Assembly (NCBI GenBank): GCA_029260395.1
Contig: JAJDDJ010000002.1
Coordinates: 81,155-145,154, forward strand
DNA length: 64,000 bases
Direction of reading: 5' to 3'
Source of the DNA: Phycisphaerales bacterium
Lineage (GTDB): Bacteria; Planctomycetota; Phycisphaerae; Phycisphaerales; UBA1924
Made by a program: the position numbers and the translations under genes. This document shows, piece by piece, positions 17,247 through 26,084 of this stretch. The notes under the pieces are model-generated. The model did not search any database. It was not told the DNA's origin and worked only from the letters and a program-made list of their open reading frames with translations. Each line of letters begins with the position of its first letter. The first letter of the stretch is position 1.

Positions 17247-17686
17247 TCGCTCTCCCCTGCTGGCGAACCCGACGGCATCTCGGCCGCGACACGCTTGAGC
17301 ACGCGGTCGAGCAGTCCGTTGACGAACGCCGGTGATTTCTCGCCGCCGAACGTGCGCGCCAGTTCGACCGCCTGGCTTACGGCGACCTTCGGTGGCACCC
17401 GGCCGGTGGTCAGCTCGAAGTACCCCAGCCGCAGCGCCGTGCGGTCCGCCGCGGCCTGGCGGTGCGCGGGCCACTGCGGGGCCAGCAGGGCGAACTCGCG
17501 GTCGGCCTTGTCGCGAGCCTCGTACGCCGCGAGCGCCAGCGCGTACGCCTTATCGCGCTCGGCATCCGTAAATTTCTCCGAATCATCAAGCGTCTGGCGC
17601 ACCGCGCCGTCGTCCGCTCCGCCTCTGGCATCAAGTTGGAACAGCGCCTGGAACGCGAGCCTGCGGATGGCCTTGGGCGCCGCCAT
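17243..17686 (-). CDS. nusB: Transcription antitermination factor NusB
   Basis: A 147-residue all-helical RNA-binding protein that with NusE binds boxA in rRNA antitermination. The N-terminal AIRRLAFQALFQLD and C-terminal DRTALRLGYFELTTGRVPPKVAVSQAVELARTFGGEKSPAFVNGLLDRV segments (motifs split here for length) are diagnostic. It starts at ATG 17686, overlapping the ribH stop, in the common ribH-nusB order. Confidence 0.93.
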   Translation of the reverse strand: MAAPKAIRRLAFQALFQLDARGGADDGAVRQTLDDSEKFTDAERDKAYALALAAYEARDKADREFALLAPQWPAHRQAAADRTALRLGYFELTTGRVPPKVAVSQAVELARTFGGEKSPAFVNGLLDRVLKRVAAEMPSGSPAGESE

Positions 17687-18213
17687 CAGTGGTCGCCCTT
17701 CGATTTGTCGCTCGGCGTATACGCAAGCCCGAGTGAGCTGCCGGGCCGGGCGGAACCGCTGCGTATCCGCCGAATCTGCTCGATGGCGCTGAGCAGCGCT
17801 CTCGCGGATTCGCCGCCCTTGTCGCTGCCGCCGTCGGCGTTGCCTCTCGCGCGGGACATCGCCTGCTCAACCGTCGAGCACGTCAGTACGCCAAAGCCCA
17901 TCGGAACGCCTGTGGTCACCGCGATCGAGGTCAAGCCCTCGGCGATCGAGTGGTTGATGTAGCGGTCGTGCTCGGTCTCGCCCTTGATGACGCATCCCAG
18001 CGCCAGCACGCCGTCCACCGAGCCAGACCTCGCGAGTTCGGCTGCGATGACGGGCAGCTCGAACGCGCCGGGGGCCTCCACCACGGCTGGCCGATCGAGC
18101 ACGGCCAGAGCCCCAGCGAGCAGCTGATCGGTCACCGCCGCGTTGTAACGGCTGATGACCACGGCTGTGCGCGCGGAGGCCGCTGTCTCAGGCATGTCTT
18201 GGTGCGTCGGCAT
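17686..18213 (-). CDS. ribH: 6,7-dimethyl-8-ribityllumazine synthase
   Basis: A 175-residue riboflavin biosynthesis enzyme that condenses ribulose-derived butanone phosphate with the pyrimidine intermediate. Signatures: ISRYNAAVTDQLLAGAL, the PGAFELP active-site loop, LGCVIKGETEHDRYI and the GVLTCSTVEQA loop. A Gly/Asp-rich insertion (NADGGSDKGGES) lies before the last helix. I chose the ATG at 18213 (MPTHQDMPETA); starts at 18246 and 18195 are possible. First gene of the operon with nusB and ftsY. Confidence 0.93.
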   Translation of the reverse strand: MPTHQDMPETAASARTAVVISRYNAAVTDQLLAGALAVLDRPAVVEAPGAFELPVIAAELARSGSVDGVLALGCVIKGETEHDRYINHSIAEGLTSIAVTTGVPMGFGVLTCSTVEQAMSRARGNADGGSDKGGESARALLSAIEQIRRIRSGSARPGSSLGLAYTPSDKSKGDH

Positions 18214-18284
18214 CACCCGATGGTAGGGCTCGCCGAAGGGCCCCAACAGAGCCGAAAGCCGCTGGCCCGCACGCCGTTAGGGGC

Positions 18285-19337
18285 ATGCCAACAATCAGCC
18301 CGGTGCCAAGGCTTCTTGAACAACTTAACCCGTACCTCCGCGTGACGCGCGTGTCGTCGGCCTTTGCCGCGGTGGCCAACGTCTGGTTTGTGGTGCTCTG
18401 GACGCGGGCGGTCGCTCAGGAACCGGGCACACCGGTGGTCGTGGACGAGCCGGTGTGGATCCCGCTGCTGTGCTCGGCGATCGCCGCCATCGGGCTCTAC
18501 ACGCTCAGCGCGTGCATGAACGATCTGATCGATGCTCGGCGTGACCGCGCCTACGGCAAGGACCAGCCCATCGCCTCCGGGAAGCTGAGCACCGACGCCG
18601 GCGCGCACGTCGCGGTGCTGTCACTGATCGCCGCAGCCGCTGGCGCGACCCCGCTTGGACCGGTCCCTCTGCTGCTGACGCTCGCACTGGCGGCAGCCAT
18701 TTTGCTCTACCACATCATCGGACGGTTCGTGCCCGCGCTTGGGCTGGCGATGGTCGGCGTGATCGTGGCTGGACAGATGCTCGTGCCCAACGCGGGCCTG
18801 CGGTTCCTCTGGCCCGTGTGGCTCGTGCTCACGCACACGCTCGCGACGTTCGGTCTTGCGCATGTTCTTGGCCGAAAGGTCCCGCCGCTCTCGACCCGCG
18901 CGCTCATCGCCGCCATCTTTGGCTGGGTGCTCTGGTCGGCGGCGCTGCTCGTGCTCGGCTGGGACCGCTCGGCGGACGATGCAGTCGTTCGCACCATCGT
19001 CGGGCCGCTCCAATCCGAGCCGTTCTCGCGCGCCATCTGGCCCGAATGGGTCAAGCCGTCGGCGGCGATCCCGCCCGCGATCTCCATCGCTCTGTTCATC
19101 GCGGTGCTCGCACGCAAGATGGCCTCGTCCGCGGGAAGTGGGCCGCGCGTGGGCGACAAGATCATCCGGTACGGAACTGCCTGGCTGCCCTTTCATGGTG
19201 TCGCGTGGATGATCGGGATCGGTGCCTGGACCCAGGCCGCCATCCTCGGTGTTCTGGGCGCTGCGGGTCTGTTCGGCATGGCCACGCTGCGCGAGGCGTA
19301 CTCGCTCAGCAGCCAGCCCGTGACCTACCGGCTCTAA
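18285..19337 (+). CDS. UbiA-type prenyltransferase
   Basis: A 350-residue polytopic membrane protein with about nine hydrophobic helices. The first Asp-rich motif is NDLIDARRD (79-87), matching NDxxDxxxD of UbiA enzymes. The second Asp motif is not obvious: the corresponding loop reads RYGTAWLPFHG, so catalysis on a classical UbiA substrate is uncertain. The family moves isoprenyl chains onto aromatic or sugar acceptors. Divergent from ribH across 71 bases and convergent with mlaE. Confidence 0.7.
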   Translation: MPTISPVPRLLEQLNPYLRVTRVSSAFAAVANVWFVVLWTRAVAQEPGTPVVVDEPVWIPLLCSAIAAIGLYTLSACMNDLIDARRDRAYGKDQPIASGKLSTDAGAHVAVLSLIAAAAGATPLGPVPLLLTLALAAAILLYHIIGRFVPALGLAMVGVIVAGQMLVPNAGLRFLWPVWLVLTHTLATFGLAHVLGRKVPPLSTRALIAAIFGWVLWSAALLVLGWDRSADDAVVRTIVGPLQSEPFSRAIWPEWVKPSAAIPPAISIALFIAVLARKMASSAGSGPRVGDKIIRYGTAWLPFHGVAWMIGIGAWTQAAILGVLGAAGLFGMATLREAYSLSSQPVTYRL

Positions 19338-19339
19338 AG

Positions 19340-20179
19340 TCAGAACATTTCGAGCGCGTAGAACACCGCAGTGAAGAGCAGGTCGGCGATCACGATCGCC
19401 ACCACACATTCCACCACGGTCCGCGTCGTCGCGTTGCCCACGCCCTCGGCCCCGCCTTCCACGTTCAGACCGTTGCGGCAGGCGATCAGCCCTATGAGCA
19501 GGCCGAACACCATCCCCTTAAACGCGCCGGTCATGAAGTCCATCACGCTCACCTGCGCCAGCAGGTTGGCAATATACACCCGACCGGGGATGTCCAAGAG
19601 CGTCACTGAGATGCCGTACCCACCCGCGAGCGCCACCACATCGGAATAGATGCCCAGCACGCTCATGCTGAGCACGGTCGCGGTCACACGGGGCACCACG
19701 AGGTAGCGCACGGGGTTGATCGCGTGGGCCTCGAGCGCCTCGATCTCTTCGCTGACCTTCATCGTCCCGAGCTCTGCGGCGATGGCAGCGCCCGCAAAGC
19801 CCGTCAACACGATCGCCCCGATGAGCGGGCCAAGCTCGCGGAGCACCGCCTCCCCAATGACCCGGCTGACCTCGTTCCGCTGACCGAAATCATCGAGCGG
19901 CTGGGCGAGCTGCATCGCCAGAATCACTCCCACGGCGCCGCTCACGAGTGAAACGATCAGGATCGACCGCACGCCCACTCGGACGATCTGGCCGATAATC
20001 AGCGGCATGCCCACCGTGGTGCCGGGGCTGAACAGCGCTGAGAGAAGCCGCTGAATTGTCTCAAAGAAAAGCAGCAGCACATCGCCGGCGTGGGCCATTA
20101 TCCCGATCGCCTGCGGCAGCGGCGGGACCCTCAGCAGCACTCCGAGAAACCCGCCAGAGTTGGATGACGATTCTGCCAT
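19340..20179 (-). CDS. mlaE: MlaE/YrbE-type ABC transporter permease
   Basis: A 279-residue permease of the Mla phospholipid-transport type. The conserved core reads VREL-like REVLRELGPLIGAIVLTGFAG here as AVLRELGPLIGAIVL, followed by the coupling region GTMKVSEEIEALEAHAINPVRYLVVPR and about five transmembrane helices. The usual ATPase (MlaF) and MCE protein (MlaD) are not next to it. It is instead the last gene of an operon with STAS and RsbW-like genes. Confidence 0.85.
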   Translation of the reverse strand: MAESSSNSGGFLGVLLRVPPLPQAIGIMAHAGDVLLLFFETIQRLLSALFSPGTTVGMPLIIGQIVRVGVRSILIVSLVSGAVGVILAMQLAQPLDDFGQRNEVSRVIGEAVLRELGPLIGAIVLTGFAGAAIAAELGTMKVSEEIEALEAHAINPVRYLVVPRVTATVLSMSVLGIYSDVVALAGGYGISVTLLDIPGRVYIANLLAQVSVMDFMTGAFKGMVFGLLIGLIACRNGLNVEGGAEGVGNATTRTVVECVVAIVIADLLFTAVFYALEMF

Positions 20180-20188
20180 GCGGCGGAG

Positions 20189-20536
20189 CTACCCCTCGAT
20201 GGCCGCGCTGGCCGTATCCGCGATCTCAAAGAACTGGTGAAGTCGGGCGATCTCGAATACCGCACGCACTTTGGTGGTCAGCCCGCACAGCACGAGCGGG
20301 ACTTTCTGTGTGCGTGCGTTGCGGGCCGCTTCGACCAGTGTGGCCAGGCCCGAGCTGTCCATGTACTCGACCTTTGCGAGATCGACCACGAGTCTGCTCG
20401 GCTTGTCGCCGAGCGCCTCGCGAAGCGCCGAGCGCAGCGTCGATGACCGGCTCATGTCTACGTCGCCCTCGGGCCTGAGCACGGTGGACTCGCCGTGCTT
20501 CTCACTTGCAATGTTGAACTTCCCGTCACCCGTCAT
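20189..20536 (-). CDS. STAS-domain anti-sigma factor antagonist
   Basis: A 115-residue STAS protein (SpoIIAA/RsbV type). The phosphorylatable Ser lies in VEYMDSSGLATL (Ser61-62), with flanking STAS strands (GESTVLRPEGDVDM and PLVLCGL). The start at 20536 overlaps the end of the RsbW-like kinase gene by 11 bases, the classical partner pair. Because mlaE follows 9 bases later, an MlaB-like role is an alternative, since MlaB is also a single STAS domain. Confidence 0.8.
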   Translation of the reverse strand: MTGDGKFNIASEKHGESTVLRPEGDVDMSRSSTLRSALREALGDKPSRLVVDLAKVEYMDSSGLATLVEAARNARTQKVPLVLCGLTTKVRAVFEIARLHQFFEIADTASAAIEG

Positions 20537-21041
20537 TCGACACTCTCCCTTGGTCCGCCGAGCCCGCCGGCGATGCGCCCGCCTGATCCGCGTCTTGTGA
20601 ATCGTCCTTCTGCACCAGCCGCTTGTAGAGCGTCAGACGCATGCCCGCTGGCTCACGGGCCTCGTACTCGACTTCGTCCATGACTTCTTTGATGATGTGC
20701 ACGCCCAGCCCGCCTGGCCGAACGTCGTCCAGCTCTCGGCCCCTGATGATCGTGGGGTCGATCTGTCGGGCCTCGTCCTCGATTACGACCAACATGCCCG
20801 GGTCTTGGCCGTCCTTGCGGCCGGGCCACACGCTCAGCCAGATCGGCCGATCCGTAGCCCTGTCGTAACCGTGGCGGATGATGTTGCACAACGCCTCGTC
20901 CACGGCGAGGGCGATCTGCGAGCAGGCCATCTCGTCGAACCCGAGCCGCTGGGCGACCGAGGCGATGAGCTGGCGCGCGCCGCTGAGGTACACCGGGTCC
21001 GAACGCAGCTCGAGGTACACATGGGGCTTGGTATCAGCCAT
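20526..21041 (-). CDS. RsbW-like anti-sigma kinase (HATPase_c_2)
   Basis: A 171-residue GHKL ATPase of the anti-sigma regulatory type. The N box is in VDEALCNIIRHGYD (Glu49, Asn53), the G1 region is DEARQIDPTIIRG and the G2 region GGLGVHIIKEVMD. It probably phosphorylates the STAS partner encoded next to it and binds a sigma factor or other target. The ATG at 21041 is preferred (AGGTGACG upstream); GTG at 21047 is also possible. A Gln/Asp-rich tail of ~25 residues extends past the domain. Confidence 0.82.
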   Translation of the reverse strand: MADTKPHVYLELRSDPVYLSGARQLIASVAQRLGFDEMACSQIALAVDEALCNIIRHGYDRATDRPIWLSVWPGRKDGQDPGMLVVIEDEARQIDPTIIRGRELDDVRPGGLGVHIIKEVMDEVEYEAREPAGMRLTLYKRLVQKDDSQDADQAGASPAGSADQGRVSNDG

Positions 21042-21462
21042 CGTCACCTGCCTCGGGTGTGGTCGGTCCCGCTAGGTCTTCGGGCACCAGCCGGCCTTGC
21101 TCGTAGTCTTCTTCCAACCGTGCGATCGCGGCCTGCCGCTGGGCCCATGTGCCACCGTGGTCGAAGTCTATGGGCCTGCCGACGATCCACTCAATCGCGT
21201 TGGAGGCGATGAGCCGGGTCGCCGGGTCCTCGCTGTCGAGCAGGGCGAGCAAGTCCGGGATGGCCTTGGCATCCTGCTCGTTGGCAGCCCGGACTGAAGC
21301 ATCAATCCGGGCCCCGGGCACCGACGAGTCAAAGCCCGTCGGAATCGGCACGCAGCCCGCGAGCGTAGCTGCCAACGCCAAAGCAGCCAGCCGACCAGCC
21401 GGCGCGCGCGGCGTTCGGCGGAGGGGCTTCTGGCAAGTTCGCGGATCGGTCGGGCAACGCAC
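21034..21462 (-). CDS. HEAT-repeat lipoprotein
   Basis: A 142-residue protein with a basic 24-residue leader, hydrophobic segment and lipobox LAGC (Cys37). The mature part has a HEAT-type helix pair (KAIPDLLALLDSEDPATRLIASNAIEWIVG), followed by a Trp/Gln helix (TWAQRQAAIARLEEDYEQG). Starts at GTG 21462. Its 3' end overlaps the RsbW-like gene, so it probably heads the HEAT-rsbW-STAS-mlaE operon. Function unknown. Confidence 0.65.
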   Translation of the reverse strand: MRCPTDPRTCQKPLRRTPRAPAGRLAALALAATLAGCVPIPTGFDSSVPGARIDASVRAANEQDAKAIPDLLALLDSEDPATRLIASNAIEWIVGRPIDFDHGGTWAQRQAAIARLEEDYEQGRLVPEDLAGPTTPEAGDDG

Positions 21463-21586
21463 GCGGGCATCCTACCCGCAAGCGCCCCGCCGCACGATGG
21501 CCCCCGCCCGGTCCCGTATCCCTCCGGGAGGTGAGCCAATGGCCTAGCCTGTCGGCTCCGGTCTTTCCCCAGCAAGGATCGTCCCC
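21463..21586. promoter_or_regulatory. Divergent intergenic region upstream of guaA
   Basis: A 124-base region between the HEAT lipoprotein gene and guaA. It must hold both promoters. CTCCGGGAGGTGAGCC is GC-rich and hairpin-prone. No riboswitch fold was recognised. Confidence 0.3.
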
Positions 21587-23152
21587 ATGCCAGCCCCGCT
21601 GCCCCACGACGAGGTCGTCCCGGTTATCGATTTCGGAGCCCAGACCTCGCAGTTGATCGTCCGCAGGCTCCGCGACGAAGGTGTGTTCTCCGTTCTCCTC
21701 GCCCACGACACCCCAGCCGAGCAGATCGCGGCGATGAAACCCAAGGGGATTGTGCTTTCTGGAGGTCCCTCCTCGGTCTACGAGGACGGTGCGCCCACCT
21801 GCGACCCCAAGATTCTCGAACTCGGCGTGCCCGTGCTGGGCATTTGCTACGGCATGCAGTGGGCCTGCCAGGCCCTCGGTGCCACCGTCAATCCGGCTAA
21901 CCACCGAGAGTACGGCAGGGCCAGCCTCTCCATCCAACAGCCGGGCACCCTCTTGCACGCCGTTCCCAACGACACAACCGTCTGGATGTCCCACGGCGAC
22001 CAGATATCCGATCTCAAGGCGGCAAACCTCAAGCCCCTGGCATCCACGCCGACGTGTCCCTACGCCGTCGTCGTCTCGACCGATCAAGATCACCCTTTTG
22101 TGGGGGTCCAGTTTCATCCTGAAGTCACGCACACGCCCCACGGCGTGGACATTCTCCGCAATTTCTTGTTCGGCATCTGCAAGTGCGATGGTGGCTGGCG
22201 CATGGCCGAGTTCGCCGACCACGCCATCGACGCCGTCCGCAACCAAGTTGGCGATGCCCACGTGGTCTGCGGCCTCTCTGGCGGCGTGGATTCCTCGGTC
22301 GCTGCGGCGCTGCTTCACAAGGCCGTCGGTGACCAACTCACCTGCGTGTTCGTCGATACCGGCATGCTCCGCAAGAACGAGAGCCTGCTGGTTGAGCGCA
22401 CGTTCCGCGACCACTTCAAGATCGACCTGCGCGTGGCCAACGCCGAGACGGAGTTCTTGGCCGATCTCGAAGGCATCGACGACCCGCAAGAGAAGCGAAA
22501 GCGCATCGGTCACCGGTTTATCGAAGTCTTCAAGCAGCACGCTGCCGACATTCCCAACGCCACGTTCCTAGCACAAGGCACGCTCTACCCGGACGTGATC
22601 GAGTCGGGCCATTCGCTCGCCGGCAAGGCCGCGGGCATCAAGCTTCACCACAACGTGGGCGGCCTGCCCGAGCAGCTCGGGTTCGAGCTGGTGGAGCCGT
22701 TGCGTGATCTGTTCAAGGACGAGGTCCGCCGCCTCGGCGAGGTGCTGGGCGTACCCGATCAGATCGTCTGGCGGCACCCGTTCCCCGGGCCGGGGCTGGC
22801 GGTGCGCGTGCTGGGCGATATCACCAAGCCCAAGCTCGATTTGCTTCGTGAGTGCGACGAGATTCTGCTTGAGGAGATCGTCGCAGCCGAGCTGTACCGC
22901 CGGACCAGCCAGGTCTTTGCGGTGCTGCTGCCCGTGCGTTCGGTCGGCGTGATGGGTGACGGCCGAACGTATGAATCGGTCGTGGCTATTCGAGCCGTCG
23001 AAACGCAGGACTTCATGACCGCCGACTGGGCCCGGATCCCGTACGACGTCCTGGCGCGAATCTCCAACCGCATTATTAACGAGGTCCGGGGCGTCAACCG
23101 CGTTGTCTACGACATCTCGTCCAAGCCTCCGGCCACCATCGAGTGGGAATGA
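21587..23152 (+). CDS. guaA: GMP synthase (glutamine-hydrolysing)
   Basis: A 521-residue enzyme that aminates XMP to GMP. It has the class I glutamine amidotransferase domain (1-200, nucleophile Cys in GICYGMQ, His/Glu in [10 protein letters not shown]), the ATP pyrophosphatase P-loop LSGGVDSS (~228), and the C-terminal dimerization domain ending in [11 protein letters not shown], typical of GuaA. Full length and intact. Its last 38 bases are repeated 558 bases downstream (see the direct repeats). Confidence 0.96.
   Translation: MPAPLPHDEVVPVIDFGAQTSQLIVRRLRDEGVFSVLLAHDTPAEQIAAMKPKGIVLSGGPSSVYEDGAPTCDPKILELGVPVLGICYGMQWACQALGATVNPANHREYGRASLSIQQPGTLLHAVPNDTTVWMSHGDQISDLKAANLKPLASTPTCPYAVVVSTDQDHPFVGVQFHPEVTHTPHGVDILRNFLFGICKCDGGWRMAEFADHAIDAVRNQVGDAHVVCGLSGGVDSSVAAALLHKAVGDQLTCVFVDTGMLRKNESLLVERTFRDHFKIDLRVANAETEFLADLEGIDDPQEKRKRIGHRFIEVFKQHAADIPNATFLAQGTLYPDVIESGHSLAGKAAGIKLHHNVGGLPEQLGFELVEPLRDLFKDEVRRLGEVLGVPDQIVWRHPFPGPGLAVRVLGDITKPKLDLLRECDEILLEEIVAAELYRRTSQVFAVLLPVRSVGVMGDGRTYESVVAIRAVETQDFMTADWARIPYDVLARISNRIINEVRGVNRVVYDISSKPPATIEWE
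23113..23150 (+). repeat. Direct repeat in guaA 3' end (left copy)
   Basis: The last 38 bases of guaA before its stop (encoding [12 protein letters not shown]) match 23671-23708 at 35 of 38 positions. The three differences are all third-codon, synonymous positions. Consistent with an att-type duplication left by integration at the guaA 3' end. Confidence 0.75.
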
Positions 23153-23175
23153 GTTTGATCGCAGGAAACGCGCGC

Positions 23176-23616
23176 ATGGAAAGCGAACTATTCAATGCGA
23201 TAGAGGATCATGATGGTCATGCACAGGTCATCCACGCAGCGATAGTTCGCTCTAATGAGATATCGCCGATTCGGATTGGATTTGCGTCTTGGTCTAGCCC
23301 CAAGCTTGCTGCCAAAGAATTGAGATCGTGCGGCTTCAAAAAGCCATTTCTGCGGTCCAGCAAGGACTGGGTCAGGAGCACGTTAGCGAGTAACGCCCGC
23401 GCGTTCGCCGCGTTGGCTCCCCACATTGAACTCTCCATGGTGTATGAGGGCAAGGTGTGCAAATGGTATGGATACGGCCAGGCGCAACCCAGTTTGAGCT
23501 GGGAAGAGGCCCGGGCTTTGGGGCCCATTATCCTCTCGCGGTTGCCCAAGATCTTTGTAGTGTTTCAATTGGGCGTAGAGCCTGCTGGTTTTTCTGACCT
23601 CTTAGAAGGCATGTGA
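23176..23616 (+). CDS. Hypothetical protein inside the guaA-flanked insertion
   Basis: A 146-residue soluble protein starting at ATG 23176 (AGGAAA upstream). An ATG at 23149, overlapping the guaA stop, is the alternative. Base composition is close to 50% GC by eye, clearly lower than the GC-rich neighbours, and codons such as AGA, TTG, ATA and AAA are common. The sequence mixes aromatic patches (RIGFASWSSPKLAAKELR, VCKWYGYGQAQPSLSWEEAR). No family is recognised. It lies between the two guaA-end direct repeats, so it is probably horizontally acquired cargo. Confidence 0.55.
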   Translation: MESELFNAIEDHDGHAQVIHAAIVRSNEISPIRIGFASWSSPKLAAKELRSCGFKKPFLRSSKDWVRSTLASNARAFAALAPHIELSMVYEGKVCKWYGYGQAQPSLSWEEARALGPIILSRLPKIFVVFQLGVEPAGFSDLLEGM

Positions 23617-23670
23617 CAGATTGCCATGGAATTCGTGCGGAGCGGATTTCAGATGATGCGACCTGTACCA

Positions 23671-23708
23671 CATCTCCTCCAAGCCCCCAGCCACCATCGA
23701 GTGGGAAT
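23671..23708 (+). repeat. Direct repeat of guaA 3' end (right copy)
   Basis: A 38-base copy of the guaA terminus followed by TAG, so it would still encode [16 protein letters not shown] if a gene ran into it. The preceding bases (encoding YH) resemble the guaA codons upstream for only a few bases. Best read as the original guaA 3' end displaced by a ~558-bp insertion. Confidence 0.75.
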
Positions 23709-23815
23709 AGCCCCGGCGGGGCCGGGGTTGGCTCCAGTATCCGCCACGTGCGCCGCACGGTATCGTGCGCCCACCGTGGACCATCCCTGAACCTCGAATC
23801 GAATCCGGAGAACTC

Positions 23816-24463
23816 ATGAACAAGCAAGCACGCGTTACCTCACTCCTCGCTCTCACCGCTGGTGGTCTGGCGATCGCCGGAGCGCTCTCGGGATTTGGCA
23901 AGCCAGCCCCGAGTGAGGCCTCGGCCCCGGCCGTCATGCTGCCTGCGTTCCCCGCCTCGGCGGTGGGCGACTACGCAGCCGACAACGTCCACTCCAGCGT
24001 CATGTTCAAGACCACCCACGCGGGCGTTACCAATTTCTACGGCCGATTCAACTCGATGACCGGCGAGTTCACCATCGCCGAGAACCCCGCCGACAGCACT
24101 TTCGAGTTCTCTATCGATACCACTAGCATCGACACCAACAGCACCAACCGCGACGACCATCTCCGCAGCCCCGACTTCTTCAACACCGAACAGTTCGACA
24201 CCGCCACGTTTACTTCAACCGGCATCGTGGCATCAGACGACGGCCCGCACACTCTCAATGGCGACCTCACGCTAAACGGCGAGACGAAAGCCATCGAAGC
24301 CCACCTTACCTTCACCGGCACCGGCGAGTTCCGGGGCAAGCAGGTCGCTGGCTTTGAAGCGGTCTTCACCATCAAGCGCAGCGAGTTCGGCATCACAACC
24401 TACCTTGGCCCGATCGGTGACGAGGTTACCGTGACCATCGCGGTCGAGGGTCAGAAGCAGTAG
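23816..24463 (+). CDS. YceI family periplasmic protein
   Basis: A 215-residue protein with an N-terminal signal or anchor helix (SLLALTAGGLAIAGALSGFG) and a YceI lipocalin-like barrel at ~48-213. Signatures are YAADNVHSSVMFKTTHAGVTN, the ENPADSTFEFSIDTTSIDT strand, DDHLRSPDFFNTEQF and ITTYLGPIGDEVTVTI. YceI proteins bind isoprenoid lipids in the periplasm, and some take part in polyisoprenoid or stress functions. The ATG at 23816 has CCGGAG upstream. Confidence 0.88.
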   Translation: MNKQARVTSLLALTAGGLAIAGALSGFGKPAPSEASAPAVMLPAFPASAVGDYAADNVHSSVMFKTTHAGVTNFYGRFNSMTGEFTIAENPADSTFEFSIDTTSIDTNSTNRDDHLRSPDFFNTEQFDTATFTSTGIVASDDGPHTLNGDLTLNGETKAIEAHLTFTGTGEFRGKQVAGFEAVFTIKRSEFGITTYLGPIGDEVTVTIAVEGQKQ

Positions 24464-24523
24464 TTTTCTGTTCACTACCGTCAGCCCTCACGGCTCGATT
24501 CCCAGCGGGGTCGGGCCGCTTTC

Positions 24524-25486
24524 ATGCTTCTTTCGCTCGCCGCGCCAACTCAAACCGGCCTTGATCTCTCGCTGTTCATCCCGCCCGACCCGGTCAAGAC
24601 CGCGCTGCTCGCTGGTGTTGTGCCGGGTGTGATCGCTGCGCTGGCGTTGTTGTTCATCTGGTGGCGCAAGCCAAAGGCCGAGAACCCCACGCTCACCAAC
24701 GACCGCCGTCGATGGCTCATGCCCATGACCATCGCTGGCCTCGCGGTGTTCGCAGAGATCACGATTCGTGGCTGGCCGAATGGGTTCTTGCCGGCACAGG
24801 TCGGCAACCGATTCGTGTTGCTCGGGCTCCTGCTTGGTATCGCGGGCATCGCTCAGGCAGTGACGCGACCCACTCGAATCGGCTGGCTTCTCGGCGTGAT
24901 GCTGGCTTTCGGAGCCGTGGTCTGGCTGCTCGTCGGCCCGGCTCTGTCGCCCGACCACCGCAAGTTTGCGATGGGCCTCGCGCACGGCGGGGTGTTTATC
25001 TTTGCGATCTCCTTACTTGCTGCGTGCCTCGATTGGGCGCACACCCGCGCCCCGGGCTGGCGCGTGCCGCTCGCGGCGATGCCCGCTTTCGCGCTCGCTG
25101 GTCCAGCGCTCGTACTCGCCAACACCGCGCCCGCAGCTCAGCTTTCCGCAATCCTGCCTGCGGTCGTCGGGGCAGCCGTGCTCATCGCCCTGTTCCGCCC
25201 TCGGCTGAGCCTGTCGCGCGGCCCGTGGACCGTGCTGATAGCTTGGCACGTGGCGCTCGTGCTCTACAACACGTTCTGGGGCTACAGGGGTTTATCCGCT
25301 CCTGCAGCGGTGATGCTCGCGCTCGCGCCCATTGGCGGGATAGTGCCCGCTCTGCCCAAACTGCGCTCGAATAAGCCCATCGTCGGCGTGCTCATCGGCG
25401 CCGCGGTCTCGGGCGGGCTTGCTCTGGGCACTCTGGTGCTCGCCTACCAAGCTGCAGCAAACCAACCCGTGGACGCCTATTACTAA
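24524..25486 (+). CDS. Polytopic membrane protein, unknown function
   Basis: A 320-residue protein with about nine hydrophobic helices (for example TALLAGVVPGVIAALALLFIW and FVLLGLLLGIAGIAQAV) separated by short basic or Pro-containing loops. No conserved charged motif that I recognise as a transporter family. Rich in Ala/Leu, as expected. Transcribed with the GNAT gene that follows 4 bases later. Confidence 0.7.
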   Translation: MLLSLAAPTQTGLDLSLFIPPDPVKTALLAGVVPGVIAALALLFIWWRKPKAENPTLTNDRRRWLMPMTIAGLAVFAEITIRGWPNGFLPAQVGNRFVLLGLLLGIAGIAQAVTRPTRIGWLLGVMLAFGAVVWLLVGPALSPDHRKFAMGLAHGGVFIFAISLLAACLDWAHTRAPGWRVPLAAMPAFALAGPALVLANTAPAAQLSAILPAVVGAAVLIALFRPRLSLSRGPWTVLIAWHVALVLYNTFWGYRGLSAPAAVMLALAPIGGIVPALPKLRSNKPIVGVLIGAAVSGGLALGTLVLAYQAAANQPVDAYY

Positions 25487-25490
25487 GACC

Positions 25491-26084
25491 ATGGCCACGA
25501 TCGACCCAGTAGACACCCGCGAATTGCTCGAAGCCGGACCCCGGGTCGGCCTGCGCTACCTCATGGAGTCCGACCGCGACGCCTACACCAAGCTGCGCTG
25601 CGAGAGCCGATCGCACCTCGAGCCGTGGGAGCCTGCGCCATTGCCAGGGGTCGATCCCTACAGCATCACGTTCTTCGACCGTCAACTCATCGGTGTGCGA
25701 ACCATGACCAGCGAAAAGCTCGCCATCGTTCGGCTCGACGACCGCGCGCTCGTCGGGCACATGACCATCGGCGGAATCATCCGTGGGGCCGGGCAAATGT
25801 GCCACCTTGGCTACTGGATGGGCGAGCCCTTCAAGGGACGGGGCTACATGACCGAAGCCATCGGGCTGACGCTGGCTCACTGCTTTGTGCGCATGGGCCT
25901 GCACCGCGTCGAGGCCAACATTCAGCCTCACAACAAGCCATCAATCCATGTCGTGCGCACGTGCGGATTCCGTTACGAGGGGCTCTCCAAAGGACTCGTG
26001 CAGATCAGAAGCGAGTGGCGCGACCATCTGCGGTACGCCATTACCGCTGACGAATGGAATCCGTTGGCAAGCGGTCACCGCTGA
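25491..26084 (+). CDS. GNAT acetyltransferase, RimJ/RimL-like
   Basis: A 197-residue N-acetyltransferase. The acetyl-CoA loop is in GYWMGEPFKGRGYMTEAIGLTLAHCF (Q/RxxGxG form here is FKGRGY). Downstream elements typical of RimJ are HRVEANIQPHNKPSIHVVRTCGFRYEG. Likely substrate: an N-terminal amine of a ribosomal or other protein, which cannot be told from the sequence. The ATG at 25491 follows the membrane-protein stop by 4 bases. The 3' end overlaps purK by 44 bases on the opposite strand. Confidence 0.85.
   Translation: MATIDPVDTRELLEAGPRVGLRYLMESDRDAYTKLRCESRSHLEPWEPAPLPGVDPYSITFFDRQLIGVRTMTSEKLAIVRLDDRALVGHMTIGGIIRGAGQMCHLGYWMGEPFKGRGYMTEAIGLTLAHCFVRMGLHRVEANIQPHNKPSIHVVRTCGFRYEGLSKGLVQIRSEWRDHLRYAITADEWNPLASGHR

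Noticed and set aside
23143..23175. GTG/ATG start of the low-GC gene overlapping guaA
   Set aside because: ATG 23176 has a better ribosome site; 23149 cannot be excluded.
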